Notes under the pieces: model-generated
The model's database searches: none
What the model was told of the DNA's origin: nothing
What the model saw: the letters and a program-made list of their open reading frames with translations, nothing else
Part shown: in pieces, positions 45,319-58,899 of the stretch
How positions within the stretch are numbered: the first letter of the stretch is position 1
How the letters are laid out: each line of letters begins with the position of its first letter
Translations under genes and position numbers: made by a program
Assembly (NCBI GenBank): GCA_017311185.1
Contig: JAESUZ010003161.1
Location: 1,597,501 to 1,661,500, forward strand
From: Proteles cristata cristata
Taxonomy: Eukaryota > Chordata > Mammalia > Carnivora > Hyaenidae
DNA length: 64,000 nt
Direction: 5' to 3'

Positions 45319-45546
45319 CGGGCGCCTGGGTGGCTCAGTCGGTTGAGCGTCCGACTTTGGCTCAGGTCACGATCTCACGGTTTGTGGGTTCGAGCCCCAC
45401 ATCGGGCTCTGTGTTGACAGCTCAGAGCCTGGAGCCTGTCTTCGGATTCTGTGTCTCCCTCTCTCTCTGACCCTCCCCTGCTCACGCTGTCTCTATCTCT
45501 CTCTCAAAAATAAATAAAACATTTAAAATTTTTTAAAAAAATAAAT
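45319..45546 (+). mobile_element. Felid CAN SINE, plus, well preserved
   Basis: Head 'gggcgcctgggtggctcagtc', B box 'gggttcgagccccacatcgg', tail '..tctctctcaaaaataaataaaac'. Perfect target duplication 'aaagtttctttacta' (45304-45318 and 45547-45561). Confidence 0.95.
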
Positions 45547-45579
45547 AAAGTTTCTTTACTAAAAGAGAAAGGTACTGTG

Positions 45580-45960
45580 ATGGTCACAGTTTGACATGTC
45601 AACTTGGATAGGCTATAGGTACCAAACCATTCAGTCAAATCTTAATCCAGGTGTTATTCTGAAAGTATGAGTAAATATGATTAGCACTTGCAATTAAAGT
45701 CGAATATGGATAAAGATATTATCTTTAAAAATCTAGGCAGGACTGACCCAATCAGTCGAAAGGCCTTAAGAACAGAATTGAAATTTTAGCTCCTGCCTAA
45801 GATTTTCCAGTCTTCCCTTCCAGATGGCTTAATCTATGGATTTTAGACTTGCCTATTCGCAACTCTGGAAGCCAATTCTTTGCAATATATCTCTTTACAT
45901 ATATATCCAATTGGCTTTGTTCCTCTGGTGGAAACTTCATGGCTACAGATCCTTTTTCTA
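45580..45960 (+). mobile_element. MLT2-type LTR (ERVL)
   Basis: Blocks of the MLT2 LTR in order: 'catgtcaacttggataggctat', 'cagtcaaatcttaatccaggtgttattctgaaag', 'tatgattagcacttgcaattaaag', 'gacccaatcagtcgaaaggccttaag', '..tggattttagacttgcc', 'ctggaagccaattctttgcaatatatctctttacatatatatcc', 'ggctttgttcctctgg'. Solitary, diverged; no viral genes. Confidence 0.85.
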
Positions 45961-48900
45961 TTGATTTTGACAAATTTTGTTACATTGGAATTTCAATCAG
46001 TAACTCCTCAGTCTTTCTGTTTTTAACTGAAAGCATTACTTTTTCTTTTCCTTCCTCTCATCTCATGGAGGAAGCTTTTTAATGAATCTTCCAGTTAAAA
46101 GAACACTTAGACCCTTTTTCAAAAACCCTTTGTTAGCCTGTGGTTGTGTCTGTATGTGTGGATATATTCCCTCTTTCTCCTCCTTGTTGGAAAGAGGAGA
46201 GTAAAGATAACCTTAATGGTTACTATCCACACAATTTTTACTAAAGAATTAAGTAACTCCAATATTTTCGGAAGGCATCACATTTGATGAGTAAGCTCCT
46301 ATTATAGTATTCTCTTAATTTTTACAGCCCCTTGTGCTACTGCTATGAAGAAGCTTTGATTTTTATCGTTTACTCATCTTTGTTGTATCTTCAGTAGATT
46401 TCAGAGAACTTGCTTTTTATGGCAGAGTTATTATCCTAGCGTTATGTTGACACTGCTGAATGGCCATTTAAGTGACAGCTGTGGTTTTAGGCATTTTCAG
46501 GAGAGGAATTCTTAATGTCTCCAATCTGACTATAAAACCCCAAGAAGAGCTAAGCATCAAGGTGAGCCAGGCTCAGAAAATCTCTTTCCTAGGAAAAACC
46601 TCTTTCTTCTATAGAATTCACAGATTTTTCTTTTAACATCCAACCTAGGTACAATTACCAGACATGAGTAGGCATTCAAACCAGTAATAATAATAAACAC
46701 GTCAAAATGTGGTTTAATTTATTTTAATTCATCACTGCATAGAGCCTGAAGACTTATTTACTCCACAATTGTTATCTTCACTGATCAGAAGTTATGATTA
46801 TTTACACTACTGTTTTGCTTAGTTTCCTTTGCTTTCTAAATAAGTTTGTTTTTGCTATAGGGGGTCATTCAATATTTATTAAGTATGTTAAAATTTGAAG
46901 CAACTCATCACTTTATAAAGTCTGGTGGAAGAACCACGGCAAACCTATTGAACATTATAGTGATTTATCATATTTGATAAGTGCCTGAAAACAATATAAT
47001 CTAGTAGTCCAGTTGTTGAAATGGTGAACACCATGGAGAGCAACCCACTAAGCACAAATTGGACAGATTTTACTTTCCAATCCCTGCTTGATTGGACAGG
47101 GGTTATTTGAATTTATACCACGTTCATATTTATCTCTCTAAAAGAGAAATCTACTGTACCACTTTCCTATTTAAAAGACTTTATTATTATTTTCTGCAGA
47201 AATACCCAAATTTTAGTCTGAGAGATATTCCACATCAGATTGGATGACACCAAGGATGTTAGACCAAACTAAAAGTTTTGAGATTTAAAATGATGAGAAA
47301 AAGAAAAGAAAACCATTGAACATGGTCAGATGGATTTTTAATAACAGATCTCCTCAGAGTTTAACATGATAATATTCATGTACATCTCTAGGATGGTGTT
47401 TGGGTTGGGAAGTTTCTTCCAACTATTTAACTGCAGATTTTTATTTCTAACAAGGTGTGGTGTGCAGAGGAGCGTTTTGAGAAATGTTGATCTGTAGGAA
47501 TCAAATCCATAGTTTCTTGTCAGCATTCAAAGTCTGTTAGTTTTCTTCCAAATTAACTTCTGTTACTTCCTATGGATTCTCTACTAGATCAGATTGGCCA
47601 ACTCGTGTCTCCTCAAACTCAGCTCATGGACTGCCAGCTCCTAGTCTTGGAAAGGGTTTATGCATAGCATACAAGGCTTCTCTTTTCTCTACTTGCCAAA
47701 TTCTAACCATCTTTCAAAACCTAACCACTTTCTGACTTCCTCTAGTGATTGTGATACTTACGACTTTTAAGTTTCAATCATATCTTGCTTTTTATTATTT
47801 TTTCACTTGAATGTGTGTGAACATTTTTCTGGTAAGATGGTATATTCTTTTATATGAAAGATCACATGCTTTATATTTTCTTTGATGTGCTACCTAAATT
47901 TGATGCACCATTTTATGAATATAGCCATAATTTAGTTTATTCATAAATGACTAGATGAATATTTGAGTATCATCAATACTCCTCACAGTTAGGAAGACAT
48001 AAACCCATTCTCTAGAGATGGCAGACATATCTAAGCACCCCAGACATGTTCTTACTTTGAATAAAAACTTTAGATTTGCTTTCTACTCAAAAGGTATTTG
48101 ATTATTCCTTACTACATTGTTTAGACTATTTCCTATTTCTGAGAGAATTGAATATAGAATAACAAAGGTGAATTTGAAGATGCTGAGGAATAAATAAGTG
48201 TAAAACCATAAATTTCAACATGAAAAAACAGAAAAACATATTTATCCTTTCATATACAATCTAATTCACACTGGGTTTCAAACGGTTTTCACTCCTCTTC
48301 ACTCTCATAAAATAGTTTCTCAAAATAGAAAATCTACCAGTACAATGGAATTGACATGGACTTAGGAAGCATTTGTTCATTATTTCCAAATAATTGAAAG
48401 CAGCCACTGAAGTAATAGAATAAAATCCTTCTTGGCTGAACGATTATATGGCAAGTAAATTGGTAAAAATAAATAATAGTGTAGATTGGTATAAAAGGAA
48501 ACATTGAACTAATGTCAGGAGCTAAGTGTTATAAAAATGTCTCCTTCTTCTAATCCAGCTCAGTGACCTCTGGCAAGCATGAAGTCCCTTGAAGACCACT
48601 GAAGAGACCTTTATGAGCCTCCCAATTTTTTTCTGGTGCTAAAACTCTATGACTTAATGCAAAAAAGGATTTCTTGCTTCTATTTAAGTAGAGAGAACAT
48701 TCATTTACATTTTCAAAAATGACCATATTGTCATTAAAAGACAAGGAAACAATGTTTTCAATCTGATTATAGCATGTGGCCACTAGTGGATAAAATGGGC
48801 ACATGGTATGGTAAATCACTCCTTTTACCAGCCCTCAGGCCATACTTACATGTGGTAACCCAATGGTAGCCTTTTGCACTTTTGGCTGAATGGATGTAGA

Positions 48901-49894
48901 GAAGGAGAGCAGCGTCATATTTCACAAAATACCCAAATGAATTTGAGGAGTTTAAGTATCGCTAGCTACATTCCTATTAATCCTAATTAGTGTTGTTTTG
49001 AATTTCACCATTCTTAAGCATTTTACACTGATACAAATGAATTGTGGCTTTTTTTTAATTTTTAAAATAAACCTTTCATATATGTTTTTAAAAATCAGCC
49101 TGTAGTGTGATCTCAAAGATCAAGGCAAAACCCCACACTCCCCCCTAGTGATCAAAGTTTGATGACCTCCAAATAACAGAAAACACAATAAGTGGACTTT
49201 AGATCACAAGAACAAAAAAATGCCCAGAAGCTACACCAGTCACTGCTGGTGTTCTTTACTTAGGATCCTTTTTATGATAGAAGAAAAAAGCACAGGCTGT
49301 CAAGAGGCAGCAACTTCCAATTCCTTGGTCTGAAGCCTCAGTCTGAGTAACCAAACAAATAGGTTATATATATACTCATGAGAAAAGATATAAAACCACA
49401 GAGGGTGGGGCAAGCCTCAAGGAATAAGATTTGAAGATGAAAATAAAACAACAGGTCACAAGCAGAAAGTCTAACTTGAAATTAATAATCATGTAGCTTG
49501 CACAGTCCAGCTGTACTAAAAATAACTTCCAAGTCCCTGGTAAAGAGTTTCTTTAACTATTGTTTCAATGATACAGACAGGATATTTTTATATGTACTGT
49601 GATTGATGAATGATGAGAGATACCGTTGGTTTTCATCCTTGAAGAAGTTATGGTGTCATTTCCAGAGTAACATGGTCACTACAGATCAAGACAGAATTCA
49701 CTGAGGCACTTTTGGCATTCACAAATATGTTGAAATATTCTGCAAAATTTTTAAAAATTCATTAATTTGTCATCCACTATTTAGAATTATTGATTTCTTT
49801 ATACTTTTGGACTTCCCTGTATCTCTGTCCGACATCAGTAGTGCAAACAGTACGATCTTTATTTTATTGAAGTGAGCAATTTTTTGAAAAACAC
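45961..49894. other. Unique sequence, repeat-poor (about 3.9 kb)
   Basis: No clear interspersed repeat. A short region near 47660-47760 faintly resembles an L2 3' end. A possible microexon-like splice pair on the minus strand near 48849-48885 was considered and rejected. No gene supported. Confidence 0.4.
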
Positions 49895-50094
49895 TCTTTT
49901 AAAAACATTTTCTAAAGTTTATTTATTTTGAGAGAGAGAGAGGGAAAGGCGGGGTGGGGGGAGAATCCCAAGCAGGATCTGCGCTATCAGCACAGAGCCT
50001 GACTTGGGACTCTATCTCACAAATGTGAGATCATGACCTCAGTCGAGATCAAGAGTCAGATGTTTAACTGACTGAGACACCCAGGAGCTCCTGG
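49895..50094 (-). mobile_element. CAN SINE, minus, diverged
   Basis: Reverse copy with 'gagagagagagagggaaagg', 'gcacagagcctgacttggg', ending 'aactgactgagacacccaggagctcc'. The flanks (about 49880 and 50095) hold a decayed duplication around 'gaaa..cac..tttaaa'. Confidence 0.85.
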
Positions 50095-50230
50095 AAAGCA
50101 CTTTAAACTTTCTATTAGCAAACAAATAAACTATGTCATCATAATTCTTTTATGAAAGTATGTGTGTCTACAAAATCTTCTCCCTACACATCTTTAATGT
50201 GGTTTCAGTCTTGATACTACCCATTCTCTA
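50095..50230. other. Spacer between two SINEs
   Basis: Short unique AT-rich spacer. Nothing recognised. Confidence 0.4.
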
Positions 50231-50250
50231 TAAAGACTGAAAGATTTCAG

Positions 50251-50448
50251 TGGCGCCTGGGTGGCTCAGTCGGTTGAGCGTCCGACTTCAGCTTAGGTCA
50301 TGATCTCACAACTTGTGGGTTCGAGCTCCATGTCCAGCTCTGTGCTGACAGCTCAGAGCCTGGAGCCTGCTTCGGATTCTGTGTCTCCTTCTCTCTGTTC
50401 CGCCCCCGCTCTCACTCTGTTTCTCAAAAGTAAACATTAAGAAAATTT
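50251..50448 (+). mobile_element. Felid CAN SINE, plus
   Basis: Head 'tggcgcctgggtggctcag', short CT tail, 'aaaagtaaacatt' end. Target duplication of 20 bases starting 'taaagactgaa' (50231-50250 and 50449-50468), two mismatches. Confidence 0.92.
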
Positions 50449-50519
50449 TAAAGACTGAAGGGTTTCAGAATGTTTAAGCTTCCTCCCTGAAACATGGAGG
50501 AGTCTTCTATAACGCAAAC

Positions 50520-51085
50520 ATGGTTTTCCCACCCTGGCCCATCTTACACTACGCCGACATGTCATCTCCCTCAAGTGCAGCTCATAGAACATCATGCTCC
50601 TATTCAGAAGCATTTATCATTGTCTGCAGAATAAATTACAAAAGGTATTATGGCAGTCGACATATTTCTCTCTCCACTCTCCCAATGCACTCAAAAAGCC
50701 AATAAAACCTGCTCATTATTTTCCAACTCATCTGTACTCTTTCCATACTCTTTCTTAGGCTCTTTACCTGAAATGCTGAACTTTTAAATTCTTACTCATC
50801 TATCAAGGCTTACATGTCACCTTTTCCAGGACGCTCTTCCCTGCCTTCCCCAACACCACCCTCCTTGGCCCCCACCCCCGACTTCATCTTCCTGCTTTGC
50901 CTTCTCATCATGTTGTGTTTATACTTCCCCAAGAGCACTTTCCCCAGCTGGCTTGTACACGAGCTACCTGGTGACTGGCAAATGTCTTACCTAAAAGGCT
51001 CTGTGTCCTGCTCATTTCAGTATTCCTCGGAGACTGGCACATATTTTAGTCACAGTGAACTCAACACATGTTTATCACCTTTAAT
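50520..51085 (+). mobile_element. L2 LINE, 3' part
   Basis: A longer L2 piece: 'gcagaataaattacaaaagg', '...caaggcttacatgtcaccttttccaggacgctcttccctgcc', '...tgttgtgtttatacttccccaagagcac', 'ctcggagactggcacatattttagtc' and 'actcaacacatgttta'. No coding frame of L2 remains; the 98-codon frame is chance. Confidence 0.78.
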
Positions 51086-51104
51086 AAAATGGAAAATTTT
51101 TAAA

Positions 51105-51290
51105 AATTAACGTTTATTTATTTTTGAAAGACAGAGCACAAGTGGAGGAGAGACAGAGAGAGAGGGAGACACAGAATCTGAAGCAGGCTCTAGGCTCTGA
51201 GGTGTCAGCACAGAGCCCAGCATGGGATTCAAACCCACAAATCGCGAGATCATGACCTGACCCAGCTGACTGAACCACTCAGGTGGCCCC
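51105..51290 (-). mobile_element. CAN SINE, minus
   Basis: Reverse copy with 'gaggtgtcagcacagagcccagc', ending 'actgaaccactcaggtggcccc'. Target duplication of 'aaatggaa.attttaaaa' type (51087-51104 and 51291-51308), inserted at the end of the L2 copy. Confidence 0.88.
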
Positions 51291-51308
51291 AAATGGAATA
51301 TTTTAAAA

Positions 51309-52645
51309 TAGTAGCATTAACTTGACATACAATAGCCAAACAACCCCCCCCCAACTCTGTTTTAGATACCAACAATCAAATAGAAAGAAAAATAACTAAA
51401 TAAACTACATATTTATCCTGTTTTAGAAAAAAACATTTTAAATGATAAATGAATCCTTCCAGTGAAAGGAAACAACATGATTGCAAAGTATTAGTGTTTC
51501 ATGATTCCCTTTTTTTCAAAAATAAAAAAGGAGGTAGAAAAGGAGCTCAGATAAGAATCTAATCTAATCCTGCTTTGGAAGCAGTTTAGGAGTTTTCAGG
51601 ATAAGATTCTATATAAATCTGACATTATTATTGTTATTTTATCCCCTTATGAACTTTCTTGTGCTCACATTGAAATATTCAAGATGCTAATGGCATGCCA
51701 CTAAAATGAAAAAGTATCCGGGGACCAACTTCTCATTCTGTGCTTCTCTAACAGAAAACTCCTCTCTTCTCACTGAAATATGGGCACCTTGAGTGTGGAG
51801 GTATAATATCAGCTAATGCTTATGACTTCTCAACAGGATTATAATGCGAGGTAATGTGCAACCAGAAGTGAGAGCTCCACACATTTTCAGCCTCTGCTCT
51901 AAAGTGTTATTTTACAAAATCCTCATGGGAATAATGAGAATTATATGCATAACCCCCTGAAAATACAAATTAATAATTAGTGCTGAATTGTGAAAATAGC
52001 ACCCACCAATAAGCACATACAGAAACGAAATTGCTTATAAAGGTGAAGGGATAATTCTTCTTTTCAAATAAATCCTTTGCTTGCAATCATACAGATGGGA
52101 ATTGCTTTATTTATATATATGATATTCATGGCTGATAATTCTCTCTCTGACACATGGAATTGTGTGCATGTGGATGTTTGGAAAATAGAAATTTATATAT
52201 GTATATATTTATACTCATTTTATATCAGCCTATTTTATTGATGGTAAACTTTTCTTTGCTTGGTTTTTATTTAGGATACTAGTTATCACTTAAGGTAAAG
52301 AAACAAATGTTAATTTCAATGTCTATAGCAAGTTCAAGGTAGATTTCTAAGTATTCCTTTCCTCCAGCAAATATTCACTGAAGTTGGTTATTGAATCCCA
52401 TATCTTTTTAATGATGTGGAAATTTTTGAATAAAACAATTAAATCACATTGAAAATATGAATTCACTTATAAATAACTTTGTTTTTTTACCTCTGTCACT
52501 CGCAGGAGAAAACTGTATGTTCTGTATAAAACCATGGGGGTTCATCCAGTAAAGATGTTATAAATGGGCACCGTTTTTTCCAAAGGAGCGTTGTGCTCGA
52601 ATATACTAGTATTGTTTGTGTTCTTCTTACCACTGTTATTTACTT
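51309..52645. other. Unique AT-rich sequence
   Basis: About 1.3 kb with no recognised repeat or gene. Confidence 0.4.
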
Positions 52646-52649
52646 CACA

Positions 52650-52865
52650 ATAAGTGTACTTTACATTTGTGTAGTGCTTTGTGATTTTTAAAAATTCATA
52701 CACATTTTTTCATATTTTCTTTACAAGTTCACTTTCAAACAGATAGCACAGAAACTTGTTTTACAGCTAAAGAAAGCAAGATTACAAACGGTGTGAGACT
52801 TGCTCAAGTTTGGTGAGAGGAGCAGAGTGGGATGCCCACTCAGTCCTCTGGCCCTGCGTCCTGCT
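52650..52865 (-). mobile_element. MIR SINE, antisense
   Basis: 'ttacatttgtgtagtgctttgtg', 'cagaaacttgttttacagctaaagaaagcaag' and 'gtgagacttgctcaagtttgg' are the complement of the MIR order ('..tgacttgcccaaggtcac..'). Diverged. Confidence 0.65.
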
Positions 52866-54085
52866 CCACACTCACCGGCTCCAGACACTGAAAGCCTCTC
52901 TTTCCCATGGGGGAGTCCCAGCAGCAGTACCCCATTCCTTCAGGAGTAGATTTCTCAGGGTCCTCCTTCCCAGAGTGAATATTTATGCTGACAGCATATT
53001 ATGGCTAAATAAGTGTGGTTTAGATCCTGTATCCTGCTAAAACTCAGGACCGCCTTCATGGGCAGGAGACTGGTAAGGTGCCCGGTGCCCTGCCCTTGGC
53101 TTAATGCCCTATTGTTACAGTTCTGATTCTTGGCAGTGTTGGAACAAAGGGCTCTGCATTTGCATTTCGCACCGGGACCCCCAAATAATGTAGCTTAGTC
53201 CTGCCAAGAAGCAGTCATCCATTCTCCTAAAACCAAAAGTAAAATGAAATTGAATACAATCAAATGACCTAAAACTGTGTCACATTACTCTTCTAGCGAA
53301 TTTACCAAATGATTTTGGCAGACCACTTGCATGAAAAGTATCAGTTGTGGCTTTCCTGTGACAAAAGTCCACTGAAGAGCAGCTGAAGCCAAAAGCCAAT
53401 GCTAGTAGGCAAGGGACATTGCTAATGTCAAGATGGTAGATGAGGAACTTTATCGAAACCCTTCCAGGGATTAAGAGAAAACTCATTGTCAGCTAAACTG
53501 AATGGATTATTTTATGTTTATTTTCTATCACCAAATCAGTAGTCAGAATAAAAGAAGAGTTGTAAATATTCGATGGGTTTGACATCTTTTCCCAGGAACA
53601 TAAGAAAACCAGAGGAGCAAGAGTTTTGTTCCCTCTCACTTCATAATGGGGATCTTAAATTTCCTTGGATATTCATGACCAACTTAAGAACATACAGAAA
53701 CCTGAACATCACCATAACCTTATAAACCTATGATATGATCTTAGTGTTTGTGATACCACTTTTTATATATCTTCTACATTTTAGAAGAGGGTTATTTGTT
53801 TCTGGTTGATCTTTAATGCTATACAGTGTTATTTGTTGTGTCCTTTGAATATCATATTTTGATTCAGGTAAAAAAAATTGGCTCTTATCATGTCTGGACA
53901 ATTCAAAATGGAAAATTATACTTCCGGAATACGATGGATTCTTCCTGTATCATTTCTATTTATCCAATCATAGCTTTAATCCATGAGCTCTTTTTCTCTT
54001 CAACTGTGGCTTCATAGTTATCTCCAGATGCATGTAAAATTTTAAGTAACATTGTGTTTTGTATAGTGGTCTTATGTGATGACTT
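52866..54085. other. Unique sequence
   Basis: About 1.2 kb without a recognised repeat or gene. Confidence 0.4.
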
Positions 54086-54089
54086 TTGA

Positions 54090-54455
54090 GTCTTGGAATT
54101 ACATGCCCCTTTCCTTCTGCCTGGATCATTCTTCACTATCCTGCACCATGACCCCTCTTCTTATCCCCATTCACTTCCACATTATCCTCAGATGTAGGCT
54201 CCTCTCTAGACATCATCACCCCCAAAAGACCATCTTTGACATCAAAGACCAGTGTAGGTATCCCCAAGCTTCCTGAGCTTTCCCTTATCATTACATTTAG
54301 CACAACATTGAACTGTTTAATTATCTCCCTTCCTACTTAGGTTCATTCGCTTTTGTATATTATAAGCCAACGATGTTACCTTGCTTAATGGTAAGTACAT
54401 TTCAGACACATTTGTTGAACAGATGAGTGAACAATGAGTTATTGAGTAAATAAAT
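54090..54455 (+). mobile_element. L2 LINE 3' end
   Basis: 'cttctgcctggatcattcttc', '..cccattcacttccacattatcctcagatgtaggctcc', 'ttcctgagctttcccttatcattacatttagcacaacattgaactg', then 'aatggtaagtacatttcagacacatttgttgaacagatgagtgaa'. This is the classic order of the L2 tail. Confidence 0.82.
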
Positions 54456-54517
54456 CTTTCAAATATTTCCCAGGGAGCTAATCCATTGCTTAACAGGTGA
54501 TACCATCTAATCAGAAG

Positions 54518-54541
54518 TAAAAAAAAAAAAAGAAAAAAAAA
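54518..54541 (+). repeat. Poly-A tract
   Basis: A-rich run with a single G interruption. No retroelement body attached. Confidence 0.85.
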
Positions 54542-54594
54542 GTTAGCACTAGTCCTCACATAACTGTATTTGACCCAGTTCTCTGCTCAGTCAC

Positions 54595-54700
54595 TAATTA
54601 ATTTGAAATACATTTATTAATTACTTGTTATGTACTGGGCATGTTGCTAAATGGTGAATTAATGAGACTGATCCTTACTCTGGGACACTTAGATTAAATT
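54595..54700 (-). mobile_element. Possible L2 3' end, antisense
   Basis: 'aaatacatttattaattacttgttatgtactgggcatgttgctaaatggtgaa' resembles the complement of the L2 terminus ('..gtgcctggcacatagtaggtgctcaataaatatt'). Short and diverged. Confidence 0.5.
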
Positions 54701-57700
54701 GCATAGCCCTTTCTAAGTACTTTACAGATCATGACCCAGCCACTTGGTGAGCAGATAAGATAAATTATTGAGAAGTTTTTTTTATTCTTTTAACTTTGGT
54801 GAGGTTATATAGTCCAATATCGTGTATTTCCACCTATGTCATCTTTTCTTTCACAAACCACTGACAAAACGTTCCACACTTTCAGCACCTTGAATTTAAC
54901 TATCCAGGCAAATACATTGAAATTTCTTACTCAGAAAATGTTACCATAAGAAATACCTGATTTGTTGGAAAGATAGGGGAAAAAAATTAAGAAGTCCTTA
55001 CTTAGGACGAATAAATAAAATTAGAACTTTTCTTAAAGTGCAGCTGAGGTTTTAATAACTTCTAAGTAGTATTAAATAAAACTTTGTCTGTGGCTTTCCT
55101 AGACTATCAAGAAATTTCATCACTATTACAGTCATTTCTCAGAAATTGGAAAAGCAAATAGAATCAAACTAGAGCCCTGGTTTGTTTATTATTTATCTTA
55201 TTTTAATATTCTTAGCATTTTCTTTGGAATGCCAAAGCAACCTACATTTCAGACAAAGAATAGGTAGCTAAGGGGACTCCACACAGAATCAAAGTAGCAA
55301 GTTAAGTTTTTATTCAATACCTTACAGTCAATTATTATGATGTAGCTACTCTATTAACTACACATAAAAATCTTATACCTTAGATGTGGAAAAAAACACT
55401 GGAGTGTGTTATGGTAACAAAATAATGGGATTTATAATAAAAAACAGAAATGCAATTCTGAGTTTCACTCCATTAGGTAGTACTTTTGGTTGTGATGAAT
55501 GAATGAAAAATAAACTCAAATGCCTATATAGACTTTGCTTATTACCTGTGGACCAGTGCTGTTACAATTCTCACCTTCCATAAATACTTTATCCAATACT
55601 CAATTTGTCAGTGGCCTTGCAGATTTACTTTTCATCTTGCTTAATTTGTCTATTACTTATTAATATCAGCCTGTGGTCAATAAATAATGCCACTCATTTT
55701 ATCTGAAAGAAACCCTATGGAACATTTTCTGTGAAAAAGTAATTATGTAAAAAAAAAGTAATAATGAAAATGTATCCACTCGTAGATGGACTCATAGAGG
55801 TATTCAAGAGTATCAGCAAGTTGTTACCCAAAGTTTAGGCCAATAAATGAAGAATGCCAAATTAAAATGAAATCAAAAAAGAATATTGGAAGGAAGAATA
55901 CAATTATCCAAGTTTGGAAAGTGATAGGACACCATTACTCCTTGTAAATACGTCAAAATATTCTTAACACTTAAAACCTCAGTTTGTTTGAACATTTCAC
56001 CCCAATCTAGCACATCCACAGGGAAACGCATCCTGAGGGAATTCGCCCACATGGCGCCCATGCCAGGGGAAGAGCGCCACCTGCTGCCACTTTGTCAAAG
56101 TCCTCTCTACATGGGGTGAGATTTCCGTTGGGGACTGTGCTGACCAACTGTATAATTGCCTAAGAACCTTTCTTTTCTATTTTAGCTCCATCATCTGATG
56201 AGCTCTGCGGACACAGTTAGTAGAGCTCTAACGAACGAGCCATAGTCACAAATAAATAGCCAATACGAATTTAATAAAATCAGATCAGTTAACACGTTTT
56301 AAGCTTTACAACTTAATAACATTGAAAAAAATTTTCTGTTTAATGCTTTTTTCTTTCTGGAATTGCGACTTTGTCGTCCTGTATTTCCAGCTGACATGAC
56401 TTTATTTCTCTATGTCATTTGCGTTACTTCGCCGTGTGATTTTCTTCTTCTTCCCATCACTGAAGAAGCAGTTCTTCCTTGAGCTGTCTTCATCTTTAGA
56501 TGTTGGAAACAAAGGTTTTACATTTGGAGGATTGGAGTCTAGTGAATCTTAAAACGGTATTTTCTCACTAAATCAATAGAAGACATTGTAAAGTGAACTC
56601 ACATCACCTCCTCTGCTTCTGTTTTTTCCACTTGATGCTGAACGCAGAAAATATACGGCCTGACAGCCCGGAGGAGATTATCTCTCTTTCGAAAGAGTTG
56701 CAGTGAAGAGAGAGGTTAATTGGATATTAGCAGATACCTCAAAATGATGTTTCTACTTTAATTTGGGCCTCCAAAGGGTATAGAGGGAAGGATCCAAGTG
56801 TCAATTTCTTTTTGTGAAAGGATGATGCTTGGGATAGAAAACAGCACGTCAGAGGTACTTCCCAAAGTACAATACTTTAAAAACAAAATTACCCGAAAAA
56901 GTTCAATGGTGCCTGAGTTCTCATTAGGACAATTTTATATCCGTGTCGCCCATCATTGGAAAATGAAAAGAAAAAAAATGAGTGCAGAGAAAATTTAAAG
57001 TTTAGCTTTAATTTACACCCCAAGGATTATATTCTTTAAGAATGTTGATACTTCTGATTGAAAGTGAAAATTAACCATTACCAACCAACCTGTGAACAGA
57101 TTCACAGAAAGCCTTTTTGATGAGCCCTCCTCAAGTCCTGACTTTAGAATAGACTCCTGTTTGGCCTCTCGATTTTTGTGACAAAAATCAGAAAATATGA
57201 AATTTAGTGACACCATTCACATTATGCTGCTAACAGTTACACAAAATATCTTTGTTTAGGGACCTAATAAAATTGGTCATATAAAGAGGAAATGAGATTT
57301 TTAATGCAAAATGAAGCTGACAGTGCTCTTCTATTACCAGGGTCTTATTAGGGAAAAATTCTCTGACATCTGTTTATCCCCTGCAGCCAACCTTGTATTC
57401 AGAATACAGTAATTGATTCACAGCATCCACTGGGGATCTAACTGGCTCACTTTTCCACACCGCACTACACAGGTATCTCGGCAGCTAATTCTGAATGTAC
57501 ATCTACATCGTTATCTCCTGGTGAACTGTGACCCTAAACACTTTGGAGGCCCAGATGAAAGTGCTTCCTCCACCCTCCAGTGCTAGGGTGTAGCGGATTC
57601 TGCAGCATCGCAATTCACACAGGACATCCAATCAGAACCATCCCCTTTGAAGCCCTTCTCAGCTGGGAGACCATGAATGATTCATAGCTTCTCTACACAG

Positions 57701-58899
57701 ACTAAAGAGGAAGAGCAAAGCTAGTGTGTATTATTCAGGACTGCATCCTCAATAAGTCTCCATGTTCAGCAAATTGCTACAATGTTTTTTTGCTTAGTCT
57801 TTACTTCCATACAACATCTCTTTTGTGTACAAGTTTTAACAAAGAAAGGTCGGGTGTTTAAGCAAACTTGTTGATTGGGTTATTTCCTTCCCCTTTAATG
57901 AATGTGAGTGTAGTCACAGATTAAATGTAAAGAAAAGTGCCTGGCAGGGACCCAGTTTCCAAGGAGGATCCCAAGATCCCAACTTCACATTTAACTTAGA
58001 AAGGGAATTCGGTGCCGATTTCCCGTGTTTTTCATGATTAGGGTCAAAATATTAATTTCGCAGCATACCCATGTGCAAAAGCGAGCTTCGTAAGCCACGC
58101 GTAAAACTAAAGGAAGTATTTTACCCATTGGAAAATACTTCCTGCCAGCCAGGACTGCTGTGCTGTCTAACGGGCTTAATGCGGGCCCTCTCTTTCAGCA
58201 GCCATACCTAGCGATCATCATGATAGCGATTACTAAGCACCTTCTCCGTCCCAGGATTCTGCAGACACAATAACTGGATATTACCCCCCAAAGAAACATC
58301 AGTTCTGGAAGCTTCATTATTAAAAGCAAGCAGGATTTTCCTTGTGTCATCATTCACAGAGGGTTTATTTTCCAAGCTGAAATATAAGCACCAAAAGAAA
58401 ACCGCAGAAATTCTACCTGAAAGGGCTAATGTCACCCAACATCTTAGAGGTTGCGTTCTAGAAATACCAGTTGTCTTTCATTTGTGACCCAGTCTATGAA
58501 TGTGATGTTGGTATTCATAATTATAACCTTGGTATTTCTAAGGATCTTTTAGCAACCCTGAGTTTTAGGATTCTTAAAAACATCTTTAATGTTGTACCTT
58601 TAACATAAGAAAGTTTCCAGAAGTAATCCATGCCCAAGGTTTCTTTGAATCAGTTTAACCACAGACTACTGTTTGGTGGTTGGAAGTACTTTAGCTTAGC
58701 CTGATAATTTGAAGAAAGCACAAAAAAGGATTAAAATGAACAGAAGTTCACAAAATATATAGAAAAAAGTTATTAAGAGATGAGAAGCTGTATTTGTTAA
58801 AACATTCAAATTGCTCATATTCACCATCACAATATTCTTTCTTGAAAAATATTGCCTCAAAAATAAATACGTGAGGGTTTCATCCACCTTAGATCACCT
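54701..58899. other. Repeat-poor unique block (about 4.2 kb)
   Basis: No young SINE or L1 and almost no recognisable old repeat; a weak antisense MIR-like text lies near 58215-58310. A small GC-richer, CpG-containing patch occurs at 56015-56090. Open frames are all below 80 codons without motifs. The block's freedom from insertions may reflect constraint. Confidence 0.45.

Noticed and set aside
48849..48885. Minus-strand microexon-like segment with '..cattcag' acceptor and 'gtaagtatgg' donor
   Set aside because: Only about 37 bases; weak acceptor; nothing to set a frame or link it to the other candidate exon.
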